Part shown: positions 9,548-20,900 of the stretch, piece by piece
How positions within the stretch are numbered: position 1 is the first letter of the stretch
Layout of the letters: every line of letters starts with the position of its first letter
Assembly (NCBI GenBank): GCA_030849065.1
Contig: JASAON010001586.1
Location: 1-64,000, forward strand
Direction: 5' to 3'
Length of the DNA: 64,000 bases
Source of the DNA: Jaenimonas drosophilae
Taxonomy: Eukaryota; Euglenozoa; Kinetoplastea; Trypanosomatida; Trypanosomatidae
Program-made: the position numbers and the translations under genes
The notes under the pieces: generated by a model
What the model was told of the DNA's origin: nothing
The model's database searches: none
What the model saw: the letters and a program-made list of their open reading frames with translations, nothing else

Positions 9548-11470
9548 TCAGGAAGTCAGCTTGCGACAGATGGTCTTGATCTGCGACTCAGCGCCACCCG
9601 TGACGGTTGATCGCGTTTCCTCACGTTTGGAGTCATGAGCAAGTGAGAACACACGCATGCTATCCTCCGTTGTGGGGCCGCTCTCCATCGTTCCAACGGG
9701 TATCGGTTGTTGTTGTTGTTGTTGTAGTGGATGGGTGGCCATTTGAGAATCGCACAGCTCAGCCACTGTGGGTAAGGAGGTGAAGGACTTCTGCGCCGTA
9801 ACAACGTCAAGCCAGTCGTAGACGCTCTCGTAGCGATTGCGGCGATTGCCTCCGCCATTGGGGGCGAGAACGTCAAAGTTGCGTGAGACGAAGCTCCGCG
9901 TGCGCAGGAGTGCCACAGTTGGTGCCGACCACATACACTCCGGGTAGGGCTCTGGTTCATGGGCGGCACCATCGAGGTAGGTACTCACCTCGTCCTCCTC
10001 ATCTCCGTGGGAGGTGTGGCCAAGCATGTTGCTGCCATTGTTCATGGCCATCATGGCATCGAGCGGGGCGAAGAGAATGGGGCTCGCGCACACCTCACCC
10101 CCTCCCCCATCACCCACGGGTTGGAAGCGGCTGGAGGAGGAGGAGCACACCACCTTCACGGGCAGCGGGGCGTTGTTATTGGCGCCGGCCGGAAGAGGGC
10201 TGACCCCCGCTTTGTGGCAGCTGGTCCAGCTCGAGTGAAAGGCATCCGCATCATCCACCCAGGTGCTGCTCGCCTGTGGGTGTTCGCCCTCCCGCAGCCA
10301 CTCCTCCTGCACCTGCACATCCCGCTCCTCCTGCTCCTCCGCCGAGGCCTCGGAGCTCACCGAGAACACCACCGAAGGCACCAGACTGTTGTTGTCCAGG
10401 TGCTCCACGACCATCTCACCCTGCGAATAACGCCAGTCGGCGTGTGTTGCGTTGGCCATGGCACCACCTGCATCGTTGCTGTTGTCGGCGCTGGGGTTTT
10501 CTGAGCCGTAGCGCCGCAGCGGCACATGTGCCTCACCTACCCCAACCAACAGAGAGGCCAGTGGGGGAAGCAGGATATCTGCGGAAGGGGCGGCGCTGCT
10601 TCCACGGCGCGTTAGCACCTCAGGGAAGAGGCCGCCGCCGCCGCATCGCACGCACAATGGGGAGCCATCATCATGTGGGGTGTAGGGTGTATCGTCGGAG
10701 AGAAAACGTCCCCGGCCTGGGCCAGAGCGCAGGCCTTGGCTGCAACGGGTGCTAAAGGCTTGATTGGCGGAGCCGTTGGGGTTCGAGTTGGTGAAGAGTG
10801 GGCTGCCGCAGCTGAGGCCGTTGAAGGTGTTGGAACTTTGGTAGGGAAAATCCGCGGTGTTTATGGCCTTGGCGGGGAAGGTGTTGGCGTTGCGGTTCTC
10901 GCATACTTTGCTGGGCTCGACGGGGAGGACGGGAATGACTTGTAGGGGTAGGCGCTCCAGCAGGTCTCGCGCACGTGTGCGGTGTGGGCCGCCTGGGTTG
11001 GATGGAGGCACAGGCAGCATGAGCCGCGGTGGCGGTGTGGGTTGTGCGGGAAGCACCTGCAGGGCGGGCGGGAGCACCTGCTCGGAGAGACGGTGAACGG
11101 AGGAGATATCGCCGGCCTTGACGGTGCTCATGTTTCCCCCGCGCGTATCAACGTCGTCAGACTTGAGTGAGAGGCATGAGCTGCACCGGGCCCAATCAGG
11201 GCGAACAGAACGTGAGGCGGAGAAGAAGTCCCGCTTCAGCTTCAGGGAGGTGGGGATATCTGTTTCGCTGTGGCCGCCATCCACCTCGGGGGGCTTCTGC
11301 ATCAGTGGAGGGCGGCACATGACTGGGCCCAAAGGAATGGGGTACTGCGGCGGGCTACGAAGTATCAGTATCTCGTCGGGTGGTGAGCGGGGGGGAGAGG
11401 TTGGTCGGGGGAGGTCGTTGGGTGGGCTGGGGGCATGAGCAGTGGGCTGCTGAAGAGTCGGGGGTGGCAT
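9548..11470 (-). CDS. Proline-rich protein with two CxxC pairs
   Basis: This protein of 640 residues is unrecognised. It starts at the ATG at 11470 (MPPPTLQQPTAHA). The frame is open to 11614, but that extension begins with TTG, and a good pyrimidine tract with AG at 11490-11489 sits only 19 bases upstream of the chosen ATG. The N-terminal 90 residues are Pro/Ser-rich. CSSC lies at residues 96-99, after a short basic stretch (LKLKRDFF), and a second pair (CVRC) lies near the middle. The two pairs could make one zinc site, although they are far apart. The rest is low complexity with a poly-Gln run near the C-terminus. It is probably a largely disordered regulatory or cytoskeletal protein. Confidence 0.7.
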   Translation of the reverse strand: MPPPTLQQPTAHAPSPPNDLPRPTSPPRSPPDEILILRSPPQYPIPLGPVMCRPPLMQKPPEVDGGHSETDIPTSLKLKRDFFSASRSVRPDWARCSSCLSLKSDDVDTRGGNMSTVKAGDISSVHRLSEQVLPPALQVLPAQPTPPPRLMLPVPPSNPGGPHRTRARDLLERLPLQVIPVLPVEPSKVCENRNANTFPAKAINTADFPYQSSNTFNGLSCGSPLFTNSNPNGSANQAFSTRCSQGLRSGPGRGRFLSDDTPYTPHDDGSPLCVRCGGGGLFPEVLTRRGSSAAPSADILLPPLASLLVGVGEAHVPLRRYGSENPSADNSNDAGGAMANATHADWRYSQGEMVVEHLDNNSLVPSVVFSVSSEASAEEQEERDVQVQEEWLREGEHPQASSTWVDDADAFHSSWTSCHKAGVSPLPAGANNNAPLPVKVVCSSSSSRFQPVGDGGGGEVCASPILFAPLDAMMAMNNGSNMLGHTSHGDEEDEVSTYLDGAAHEPEPYPECMWSAPTVALLRTRSFVSRNFDVLAPNGGGNRRNRYESVYDWLDVVTAQKSFTSLPTVAELCDSQMATHPLQQQQQQPIPVGTMESGPTTEDSMRVFSLAHDSKREETRSTVTGGAESQIKTICRKLTS

Positions 11471-13317
11471 AACGGTGTGTAAGCAGGGCTGACACGAAGA
11501 TGCCAAGACAAGGAGGTTGCACAGGGCTTGTAGGCGAAGGAGATGGCCCTGGTGCTCAGCATGGACGCGCCAACCGCACAGGTCGTGGCTCAAACAATGA
11601 GCGCGCAGGCACAAGAACAGCAGGGGAAAAAAAACACGAAGGTGGTACGCCTCTATGTCGCGAGCACCACAACTTGAAGGTTCTCACACTACACTTCACG
11701 TACGTGCTTCTCTTCTCTTCAAGAAAACGGCTCTGCACCCCAACAGAAAGGAGGGCGTCGCTAGGTTCAATGAATTAGCCGCTCCTTGGTCACAAGCCTC
11801 TCATTCGAGGACGTAAACACGTCGTGGCTGGCAGATGAGTGTTGGTGTGCGTGAAAACAACAAAAAATGAGAAAAACAAACAGAGCTCTGGGAACGTGTA
11901 GAGAGTTGTGGTGAAGAGCCTTTGCCTCGCTGAAGATGTTACAGATGTTTCGTGCGTTGGCAATGGGATTCGTCATACAACGTGCAACGAACCACAAAAA
12001 AAAAAGTTGTTTGGCTGAACCCCTCTGCGGGAAGGCAAAGGTGGAGCAGGTGAAAAACCAAGCAATCAACCAAACAAGGAAACGGTTTCCCCGAACGTAC
12101 TAGCCGCGATGCGGATGACGTTGGAGGTTGACGACGAGGTCGGTAGTGGTCTGGATGATTGTGAGCGAAACAACAACAGATGAAGGTGTTCAATGACCGT
12201 CCTCTTTCGTACGTTTGAATGTATTGTTTCTTTGTTGTTGTTGTAACTCCGTGTTCTTTTTGGGGGAGTGTTGATGCCGGTGCCTTCAAACCGTGGCAAG
12301 AGAAGGGGACAGACACGTGGGGATTGATGAAGATACTACGAAGAAGAGAAAAAAATGTATAGGGGACTGCGCGTAGTTGGGGTTTCGCTGCTCAGTGACA
12401 GATACCGCCACAACAAACACCAGTGAGTTCTTTTTTTGGTGATGATGGAGACGGGTTGCGAGAATCCCTTCGTTGGGGCTCGCGCGTCGAGTACAAATCT
12501 CGAGGTGGTGGAGATATCCTACGAATAAGCGATGCTCCTGCGTAACCACGAAAAAAAAAACGGAAAGAGAATAGTAACATGAGTACAGTCACGACGACCA
12601 GGTTGTGTTTCTGACTGAAGAATGGCATCCAGAGAGCATGTAGATTTTTTTTTTCGAAAGCACAGGTGAGCCATGTTGGTGGCTATCCCAGAACGACGGG
12701 CAGAGATGCGGGGGAGCACAGACGTAACTCCCCTCTTCATCGTGGCACAGGTCGCAGCATGGGCTACTGTAAAAGTATTGTGGTGCGGGGGTGGTAGGGA
12801 TATCGTGCGGCCCTTCACAAGCCCGCCCTCGCCACCACAACGGTCTGTGTGTCGGGGGTCTACGCACACAATGATGGAGCATTTGGATGGCAGAGCGCGC
12901 CAAGGGAAGAGAGCCGTGAGTGGATGAATCTTCAGGCTCTCGCTTTCTCCCTCGTCGCACACCCGCCATCTACGCCAACAACGCCATCAAATCATTCACA
13001 AGCAAGGGAAAACAAAAACACGCACGCTTCTATCCGTCTCGCCATAACATCAAAAAAAAAATATGGCGGCGGGTGGTTGGCGTCTATGTGCGCACCGAAG
13101 GATCACGAGTCTCCTGGCATGCGCACCGCGGTGCAGTCCTCCCGCCAACAGAGGACCCCCACTCTCACTCTAAACAAAGACGTTCTTCTTGTCGCTGTTG
13201 CTGGTCAAACTTCAGGTCAAACCATGATGAAACCGATATGGTATCTACTCCTCGTTATACACGCAGCACAACACAACGTGCGCACACACACACACGGTCG
13301 TCAGTCATGAACTTCGT
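11471..13317. other. 1.8 kb spacer without a recognisable gene
   Basis: The left edge holds the leader and splice acceptor (11489-11512) of the CxxC gene; the rest is the 3' flank of the TPR-J gene. Homopolymer A and T runs are common. Open frames here are short or begin without ATG. Confidence 0.5.
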
Positions 13318-16300
13318 TTAGAACGTGTGCGACTCCTTCAGCACCTGGTAGGCTACGCTGATGTCCTTGAAGTTCTTCTCCGCGGCTTGCCGTTGTTCCT
13401 GTGTGCCGTTGATCCACTTGTCTGGGTGCCAGCGGAGGGCAGCTTCGCGGTAGGCCTTGGTGAGCACTCGGGACTCCAGCTTCCCGCCAGGCCCACAGGC
13501 AGAGATGGCGAGGCCCAAGGATTGCATGTGCTTCATGGCAGCAGAGGATGGGGTCGTGCCACTGCTACGGAAGTAGCTGCTGCTGCTGCTACTCCCACTG
13601 CCGTAGGCCCCACCACTTCGGGCGTTTGTATTTGTGTTGGTGTTGGTGTAGCCAGAGGTGTAGGGACCTCCACCAGGGCCGGTGTACGTATAGCTTTGTT
13701 GGCCCCAACGGTAGGATTGGTGGCTGCCAGCGCTGCTTGCACGTGCGTAGCTGCTACCTGCGTACGTGGCCCCACCGCCCCCGCTGCTGCTACCTGCCCG
13801 GTTGGCGTTGCTGCTACCTCCGCCGTTGCTGTTGGACGACGTGGATGGATTGCCGCTGCTCGACGACGCGGCACCACCATCGTTTGCGGTGCTGGAAGGC
13901 CGGCCAGGAGAGGCACGAGCAGGTGAGTCCCCCGTATCGTCGTCAAAGGTGTAGTACTTGGGTGCCTTGCCGCCAGAGAAGGAGCCGTAGGAGCCGTTGC
14001 GCGACGAGCGGCCAAAGGAGGAGGTTGAAGCCGAGGCTGCTCTAGGTTGGCTCGTGCCCGATTGGTCGTTGAGGAAGGCCTTGCGTCGCTCCATGGCCTC
14101 ATTTAGTTGTGTCTTCAGCTCGGTTGTTGAGTTGATGCTCACGGCGCGCTTTAGATCATCAACGGCAGCGGTGAGGTAGCGCGACTTCTGCTCCTGCGAG
14201 GAGGCGCTGCTGCCGCCACCCGATCCATGCTCCACCATGTGGAGGTAAATGCGAGCACGCCGCGCAAAGGCCTTCTCATTGGTGGTGTTGTATCGAATGG
14301 CGTCGTTCACGTCGCAGAGGGCATCCTTCCACCTGCCAGCCTGCATGCAAACCGCCGCACGGTTGCAGTATGTGGTGGCGAGGAGCGACTTGTTTCGTGG
14401 ATCAACCTGAAGACAGCGGGTATACGCACCGTAGGCAAGGGCCCAATCCGACCGGCCGTAGGCGGCGTTACCTTCATCACGATGATGGGTGAAACGCTCC
14501 ACGATCCGTCGCAGCTGAACGAGGCGGCTATCCTCCGTTGAACGGTAGGTGGAGAGCCAGCCCTCGATCTGCTCTACGCTGGTGTTGGTACCCGACGATG
14601 CGGTGGGGGAGGACGACGTCCGCTGTGCATGACGGGCAAAGTCTCGCACATTCACCTCGAGTTGGCTGTTTTGCGACTCCAGCGCCTGACGAACGTTGTT
14701 AAGAAGCTCCAGGATCAGCTTGGTGGAATCGCAGTCGTGTGCACAATAAAAGAGTGCCTTGGCATGCAGGTACATGGCGTCGGGGAAGTCGGGGAACTCT
14801 TCCCGCAGCGCCTTCACCTTCGTCATGGCCTCGTTGGGATCGGTGAAGACGAGAGACTCGAGCTGCTTCACCCTCCACGGGGCACTTGCCGCCCCACTGC
14901 CCCCGAAAATGCTGATGAGTTGCGAGGCGGCCTCATAGGCTTCCGTCCACCGCTCCTGCCGCATGTGGCTCCAGTACGACTCCACCAAGTCTGGGGCGGC
15001 CTCCTCAGCCAAGATGGCCTTCTTCTCCTTTAGCCACTTCACGGTGCTGCTATTGGTGGTGGTGGCGGGTGAGGAGCTCTCCTCTTCACAAATTTGACGT
15101 GCGGCTCGGTAGTACCGCCGGGCTTCGGGCAGTCGGTTGGTGCAGAGTAGGCCCTTCGCCGCCCGCCAGTTGGCCTTGAGGTTGTTGGGCGAGCGCAGCA
15201 ACACAAACTTCGCATCCAACACCGCAGCGGTGAACTGAAAAGACAAGAGATTGGCCGCCGCCCGGTTGCAGCAGAGGATGTCGTTTAGCGGGTCAAAGCG
15301 GAGGCCTTCCGAGTAGACCCGCACTGCCTTGGCGTACTCCTGCCTCTGGAAGAAGTCGTTGCCCTTCTCTCGCAACCGTTGAACCGTTGTGTGGCGGGCG
15401 TCGGACTCCGCCCCAGAAGCGGAGGACGACCGCCTCGAGCTTCCCGTGCTCGAGAAGGATGTGCTGCGCGGGAGTGAGCTGAAGGGACGAGCAACGCCTG
15501 GGCTGGCAGGCTTCGCAGCGCTATCCTCCGCCGCCGACGATGCCGTGGAGCTCGGTACCGAGCGGCGAGCAAAGAGAGACGGCCGCGGCGCCACATCCTC
15601 AGCGCCCTCCTCGGTGGATGGATCGGCAGAATCACTACGACGATGGGTTGGCCGTGGCACCTTTCGTAGGAAGACGTTGAGATGCGACGGGATGCCATCG
15701 CTGGATGGGTCGAGACTTCCACCGCTACTTCCCCCGGTGGAGTTGGCGGCGCTGTTGCTGTAGTCGGCAGAGAAGGGCCGCCTGGAATTGTGTCGCGATG
15801 GAGCCTGGCTCGCGCCACCGGCCTTGGATGGAGCAGCGGTGGTCGTGGTGGAAGGAGGGGCTGCACTGGCAGGCCGCATCGGCCCACCTTTCTCGTTGGA
15901 GGCGTGCGACACAAAGACGGCTGAGGCGGACATGAGGGATGCCAAGTACGCCTTCATACTGAGATCCTCCTCGGCCGACTTGGTGGGTTCCGTGCGGGGT
16001 GCCGCCGACGAGGGTCGCACCGACGGGCGCTTCATCATCGTCACTGGTGGGCTCGCAGGGGTTGCAGCTGGGGGAGAGGCTGCAGTATCGGCAGCCGTGG
16101 GAGTGGGAGGGGTGGTCCCACTCAATTGCTGTGGCGTGGCATTGCCACTGCTGCTGGAGGTTGTTGTGGTTGTGGTTGTGGTCGACGTGGAAGACTCTGT
16201 GGTGAGGCCATCGTTGGCGGTCTGCTGCGTCTTGGGCCCGCGTGGAGGGGGAGGAGGCGGACCGCCACCCGCCGTCGCCGTCGTTGCGTTGTGTGGGGAT

Positions 16301-16830
16301 GTGAGTGGGGTGCCCTCCTCAACCTCCTCCTCCTCTTCCAGGCACTGAGCGACGCGCTTCCTCAGAATATCCACGTCGCGCAGTGTGGCCTCCAACGCCT
16401 TCATCCGCTTTGCTTCGCGCGAGGATGGATCGGAGCCAACGGCGTAGTCGCGACCTATGTGCTTGAGGTGGTTCAGAATGCCACGGCGCATGTCTTGCAA
16501 ATCGGTTTGTTGTTGCTGCAACTGTTGTTTCCGTTCATGTCCGACGTGGTGTGAGGAGGTGGAGTCGGGGGAGTTAGAGTGCCGGCTGCTGCCGCTGTGG
16601 CCTGCCTCCTCCAGGGTTTGGTCGCTGAGGCCATTATCCTCGCGACTGTCGGGTGGGGTGCCAACCTCCGTGAAGGTACGGGTATCGAGGCTCCGCACTG
16701 CCTTGGCTGCTGCCGTGGGGCTCTCACCCTCCACATGTACGTGCAGAGAATCTGGGTTCTCCGACAGCTTCTGTTGTTGCTGCGCCAGAGAGGCCCGTGA
16801 GAGGCCGCCCTCCTCCACGCCGCTGCCCAT
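13318..16830 (-). CDS. Giant TPR plus C-terminal J-domain co-chaperone
   Basis: This 1,170-residue protein joins tetratricopeptide repeats to a C-terminal J domain, a DNAJC7-like plan. Such proteins bridge Hsp70 and Hsp90 clients in the cytosol. The N-terminal 480 residues are Ser/Pro/Thr/Gly-rich and disordered. A first TPR block begins near residue 483 (REKGNDFFQRQEYAKAVRVY) and a second near 783 (RDEGNAAYGRSDWALAYGAY). A long Gly/Ser/Tyr-rich linker (about 955-1090) precedes the J domain, which has the HPD motif (RWHPDKW) near 1133 and ends at the stop. The ATG at 16830 (MGSGVEEGG) is the first in frame; the upstream extension starts at GTG. The Gly/Ser/Tyr linker recalls the G/F linker of DnaJ but lies before, not after, the J domain. 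Confidence 0.88.
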   Translation of the reverse strand: MGSGVEEGGLSRASLAQQQQKLSENPDSLHVHVEGESPTAAAKAVRSLDTRTFTEVGTPPDSREDNGLSDQTLEEAGHSGSSRHSNSPDSTSSHHVGHERKQQLQQQQTDLQDMRRGILNHLKHIGRDYAVGSDPSSREAKRMKALEATLRDVDILRKRVAQCLEEEEEVEEGTPLTSPHNATTATAGGGPPPPPPRGPKTQQTANDGLTTESSTSTTTTTTTTSSSSGNATPQQLSGTTPPTPTAADTAASPPAATPASPPVTMMKRPSVRPSSAAPRTEPTKSAEEDLSMKAYLASLMSASAVFVSHASNEKGGPMRPASAAPPSTTTTAAPSKAGGASQAPSRHNSRRPFSADYSNSAANSTGGSSGGSLDPSSDGIPSHLNVFLRKVPRPTHRRSDSADPSTEEGAEDVAPRPSLFARRSVPSSTASSAAEDSAAKPASPGVARPFSSLPRSTSFSSTGSSRRSSSASGAESDARHTTVQRLREKGNDFFQRQEYAKAVRVYSEGLRFDPLNDILCCNRAAANLLSFQFTAAVLDAKFVLLRSPNNLKANWRAAKGLLCTNRLPEARRYYRAARQICEEESSSPATTTNSSTVKWLKEKKAILAEEAAPDLVESYWSHMRQERWTEAYEAASQLISIFGGSGAASAPWRVKQLESLVFTDPNEAMTKVKALREEFPDFPDAMYLHAKALFYCAHDCDSTKLILELLNNVRQALESQNSQLEVNVRDFARHAQRTSSSPTASSGTNTSVEQIEGWLSTYRSTEDSRLVQLRRIVERFTHHRDEGNAAYGRSDWALAYGAYTRCLQVDPRNKSLLATTYCNRAAVCMQAGRWKDALCDVNDAIRYNTTNEKAFARRARIYLHMVEHGSGGGSSASSQEQKSRYLTAAVDDLKRAVSINSTTELKTQLNEAMERRKAFLNDQSGTSQPRAASASTSSFGRSSRNGSYGSFSGGKAPKYYTFDDDTGDSPARASPGRPSSTANDGGAASSSSGNPSTSSNSNGGGSSNANRAGSSSGGGGATYAGSSYARASSAGSHQSYRWGQQSYTYTGPGGGPYTSGYTNTNTNTNARSGGAYGSGSSSSSSYFRSSGTTPSSAAMKHMQSLGLAISACGPGGKLESRVLTKAYREAALRWHPDKWINGTQEQRQAAEKNFKDISVAYQVLKESHTF

Positions 16831-17961
16831 GATATTGTATAAGTCAGCGGGGAAAGTAGTACTTGGAAGCAAGCACACAACCGGAGTTGTGGGCTAGTGG
16901 TTAGTGGTACAGGGAGGTGTGGTGCAGTCGTGGAGGCGGTGTGGGGATCTCGGGGTCGGATGAGATGTGGTGTGTGAGGAAGAAGAAAAAGGCTGAACGA
17001 ATAAAGGCTAGCAAGCCAATCTACAACGTCGTTGTGGTCCCCTACTACGTCTGTGTGCTACAGGTGTGTGACTGACTTTTTGGTATGGGGATGAGGAAGC
17101 CAACCAACGACACGTGGCAAGCGAGCTGGGCTGCAGAGGCAACACGCAGATACCGTACCCGCGGTCCCGTCGGTTTAATGCGGAACGAACAGGCGATTTT
17201 GGGGCACAGTGATGCGATACTGCGATTTGTGGATGAGTTTGATGATGCAGCGCAAAGAGAGAAGAAGTGAAGCAGAAGTGAGGATGATGATGAAAGCCAA
17301 TGAGATGCACCCCACACGTACACACAATATCGGCATCTACATGCAGCACAGGTGGAGACAGTGATTGTCTTCTTCATCATGGAACATTCCTCGGAGCCCA
17401 TTTCTTTTCGGTGCCACAGAAAGTGAAGCGCACACGAAGGGAGCTCACACATCAACATCATCAACGACCATGACGGCAAAAATACAGTAGGCAGAAAGAG
17501 GAGGGCATCACTCCGACCGTGAGATCGGAGGAGGAGCGGGGCCGGGCACAGCTTTTCACGGCCAAATAGAAGAAGGGGAGTGGCGCAGCGAGCACAGCCA
17601 TCCGTACAATCATCATCATCAGCAAACATATTGAGGTAAATAACAAGACATAAATGGTTGGGAGTGGAAGGATGAGTAGGCGAATGTCAATACCAACAAC
17701 ATCCGCAAAAACGAAAAACACTCTCGGGTTCCGAGTGCCCCCAACATTGGCAGGGAGATTGCGCGCGAACCTCCTTGTTGGGGAATGCCAGACTCACGAT
17801 TGAGATGCAGGATGGAGAAGGCACGCGTCACTCACTCATTGGCCATCTTTTATTAACACGCGCGCCACGCGCCCATCTTCGCACTCAAGCAACGGACTTC
17901 CACAGTTGGCGAGAACAAAAAAAAAAAAAGCCTGACTCATCCAAAACACACACCCACACAC
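16831..17961. other. 1.1 kb spacer
   Basis: This is the 3' flank of the giant ubiquitin-like gene and leader of the TPR-J gene. It has short A-rich and purine-rich runs. No gene or repeat worth naming is seen. Confidence 0.5.
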
Positions 17962-20900
17962 TCAGCAGAAATATCGACGGTTTGAACGACCTCCAGCCCC
18001 GGGCTTTCCCTGCGCGGGCGGTCGAGGCGGCTGTGGCCCGGCGGGTGGAGATGCCGGGGAGGCGATGGAGAGATCTCCTTCCGAGGCGTTGGAAGCCACG
18101 GGCGCCTCACTACTACTCTGTCGCGCTTGTGGTGCGGGCTCCACGGCGGGCCTGGCCGTCGAGGTCGGGTCCGCCTCACCACCTCCACGCTTCTTCGATC
18201 TCCGAACGTGGTTGAGGCTATCAATGAGGTTTTCATAGATGGCGATCTCCTCCTCCGGGCGTTCGGACAAGAGTCGCTCCAGCACCACCTCGTACAGGTC
18301 GTTCACCGCGTGGGTTTTGGCATAGGCCAGAGCCACCTCCGGTTGGTCAATGGACGGGAGGATCGGTGCCGCGGAGGTCTGTGGGGAGCTCTCACCCAGA
18401 GTGCGTCCCTGTGCGCCAACCGCCGACGCAAGGGAGTCCAGCTGATGGCCATAATCTAGCAAAACAAAAGAAGTAGCAAGCCATGGGGCGTGGTGGTCGT
18501 GGGCGTTGAGCACACGTACCATGGCGTGTTGGAAGGCTGCCGCAAGGGTAAGTTCATCTGCATCCACGCGCACCACACCAGCGAGCACAGCATAAAAGTC
18601 CGCGAAGAAGAGCGAGGCGTCCTCAGCCGACATGGCAGCCGTCTGCTGCACCACGCGGGCCTTTTGAGGGCGGTGGGCAAGCTGCAGCACCGCCGCCGCC
18701 GACTTGTTGCCAGCCTCCACAACGAGCAAATCGCCCGCCACGGCCGCAGGTTGCCAGTCGAGCACCACCACAGGCGATGAAGATGCATCGCCCACGGGGT
18801 GAGTAGCACTAGCACTAGAAGAGATTGCAGCCGTGGTGGTGGTGGTCGGGGTTGTGGATGATGGACGCACAACGTGGATGACCGCTGCGGATTGCTTGGG
18901 CGTAGAGCCCTCCAGCGTACAACACTCAAAGCGCAGCGCGTCTGTGATGTCTGGGCTCAGCCACGTGGGCTGCGACGCCTCGGAGAGAACGATGGAGCGT
19001 AGTTGGGCCTTGGGGTTCACGACGGGAGCCTCTGCGGCGAGCTGTACATTCCACAGGCTATCCGACACCACCAGGCACCACTTCTCCAAGCAGAGCTGTG
19101 CTCCATCCATGTAGGCTGGGAACCAACGAGCGGGGCTGAGACTCCGCGTCGATCCGACGTGGGGCTGTGAGCAGCTCGAGAGGGGGGTTGATTCCACGAC
19201 GTAGACGAGATCGCTTGAGCCGGCTGGAGGTAAAATGGCCTCGACGGGCTTGACGAGAGAAGCATAGCTGCGCTGCATCATGGCCGTCCACGCCAACTCA
19301 TCCTCCGGGGATGAGGCCCCACTACCCCTGACCCGCTCAAGGCATGCAAGAAGCTCCGACTCCGTTGGGGGAAAAATGGACCCCTTTGGCGTCGTGGATG
19401 AGCTCCGATCTCCACGACGAGGCAAGCCTTGGGTTGCGTGGATGGCGTTGGCCCCGTTTACGCCACAAATGGCGTAGCAGACGGAGGCGGTGGTGGAGGA
19501 AGACGCCGACGGCGCCTCGGGTGCAGCAGTGCAGCAATACCATAGGATTGTGCTGCGCTGTGCGCGGGATGAGTTGAGCAGATCCTGCAGGAGATTCTTT
19601 GGTCCGCTTCCCTTAATCCAGCTGACGCAGGCGTCAATGAGTGGGGTGCAGTCGGTTGGGAGATTGCGTAGCGCACCAACCCGTGGCGCGCGGCTCACCA
19701 GGGACTCCACGCGTTGACTAGCAAGTCTCGCGCTGTGCTCGAGGAGCTGCACCGCCTCCCAATACAGTTGCCGGCCCAGTGCCGCACGGCAAGCCAAGGC
19801 CGCGCACGAATCCACGGCATCACTACCAAAGATGGACTGCTGCTCCACGGTGCTTAGCTCGCGAATGAGGGTCAAGTAGAAGCTCTCCGCGGTGGTGTAG
19901 AAGGTGCAGGCGGCGTTGACGAGCCAATGGAAGCCCTTTTCATGATCCACATGATCTAGGTTCGTCTCCAGCTCGTTCATCAGAACAACGCTGACGGACT
20001 GCAGATTTGTATGTGCAGAGGTGAGAAGCACACGATTGGTGGCATGACGATGCAGTGCTCGCTGTATCTCCACCTGCGACTGCTGAATCAGCGCACTAAG
20101 TTCCGCATGGGCAAGGTCCTCCAGATTGACGGCTTGGGTGGCGGTTATGACGGTTCCAGCCGTTAACGGGGACGCGACGGAGGTGCTCGGTTCCTCCTCA
20201 CATGCATCGCTCGAGTCTGCTGGGGTACTGCTGCTGCTGCCATCGCTCTCCGTGTCGTCCTCGCTGCCAGTGACGACCTCAATCTGGAAGTTTTGGAGTT
20301 CGTCGCCTAGGAGGCCCTCCACGAGCATGTTGAGCTGCACCGCCTCCTCTTGGGAGTCCCACTCCATCGAGCTAGCCTCCTCATCCTCCACCACCGCCCC
20401 ATCGTCGAAGTTGCCAACGTGCAGCACAAGATTAAGCTCATGGCCACCTACATTCAGGACAAAGTCCGTCTGTTGACCAGCTTGCAGTGAGCCAGTAATC
20501 TGTTGGGCGATGTGTGCAAGTGGGTTGATGCTGAGGGTATCATCTGGCACCGATCGATTCAGCATTCTCACGAGCAAGACGGAGTGCCGCATAAACCAGT
20601 CAAAAAGAGGAGACGAGATATCAAACACCTGAGCCAAGATGTGCTGCAGCTGTGTGAGGTCGCCATTGACCATGGCGATGATGTGCTGCATTGTTGGGTG
20701 TTCGTACATGGCCCAGGGAAAGCTGTGAAGACAGAGCTCATCGTAGGACTCGGCGAGAACCGCGAGCTCCGTTATTCCAGTTGTGGAGTGCGGGTACTGC
20801 AGTGGTCCACTGCTCCCCGGGGAGCTGGATGAGGCCACCGGCACTGACGCATTGCCACTCGCACCTGGTGCTTGATGGCCACCAGTGGAGACTGGACCTT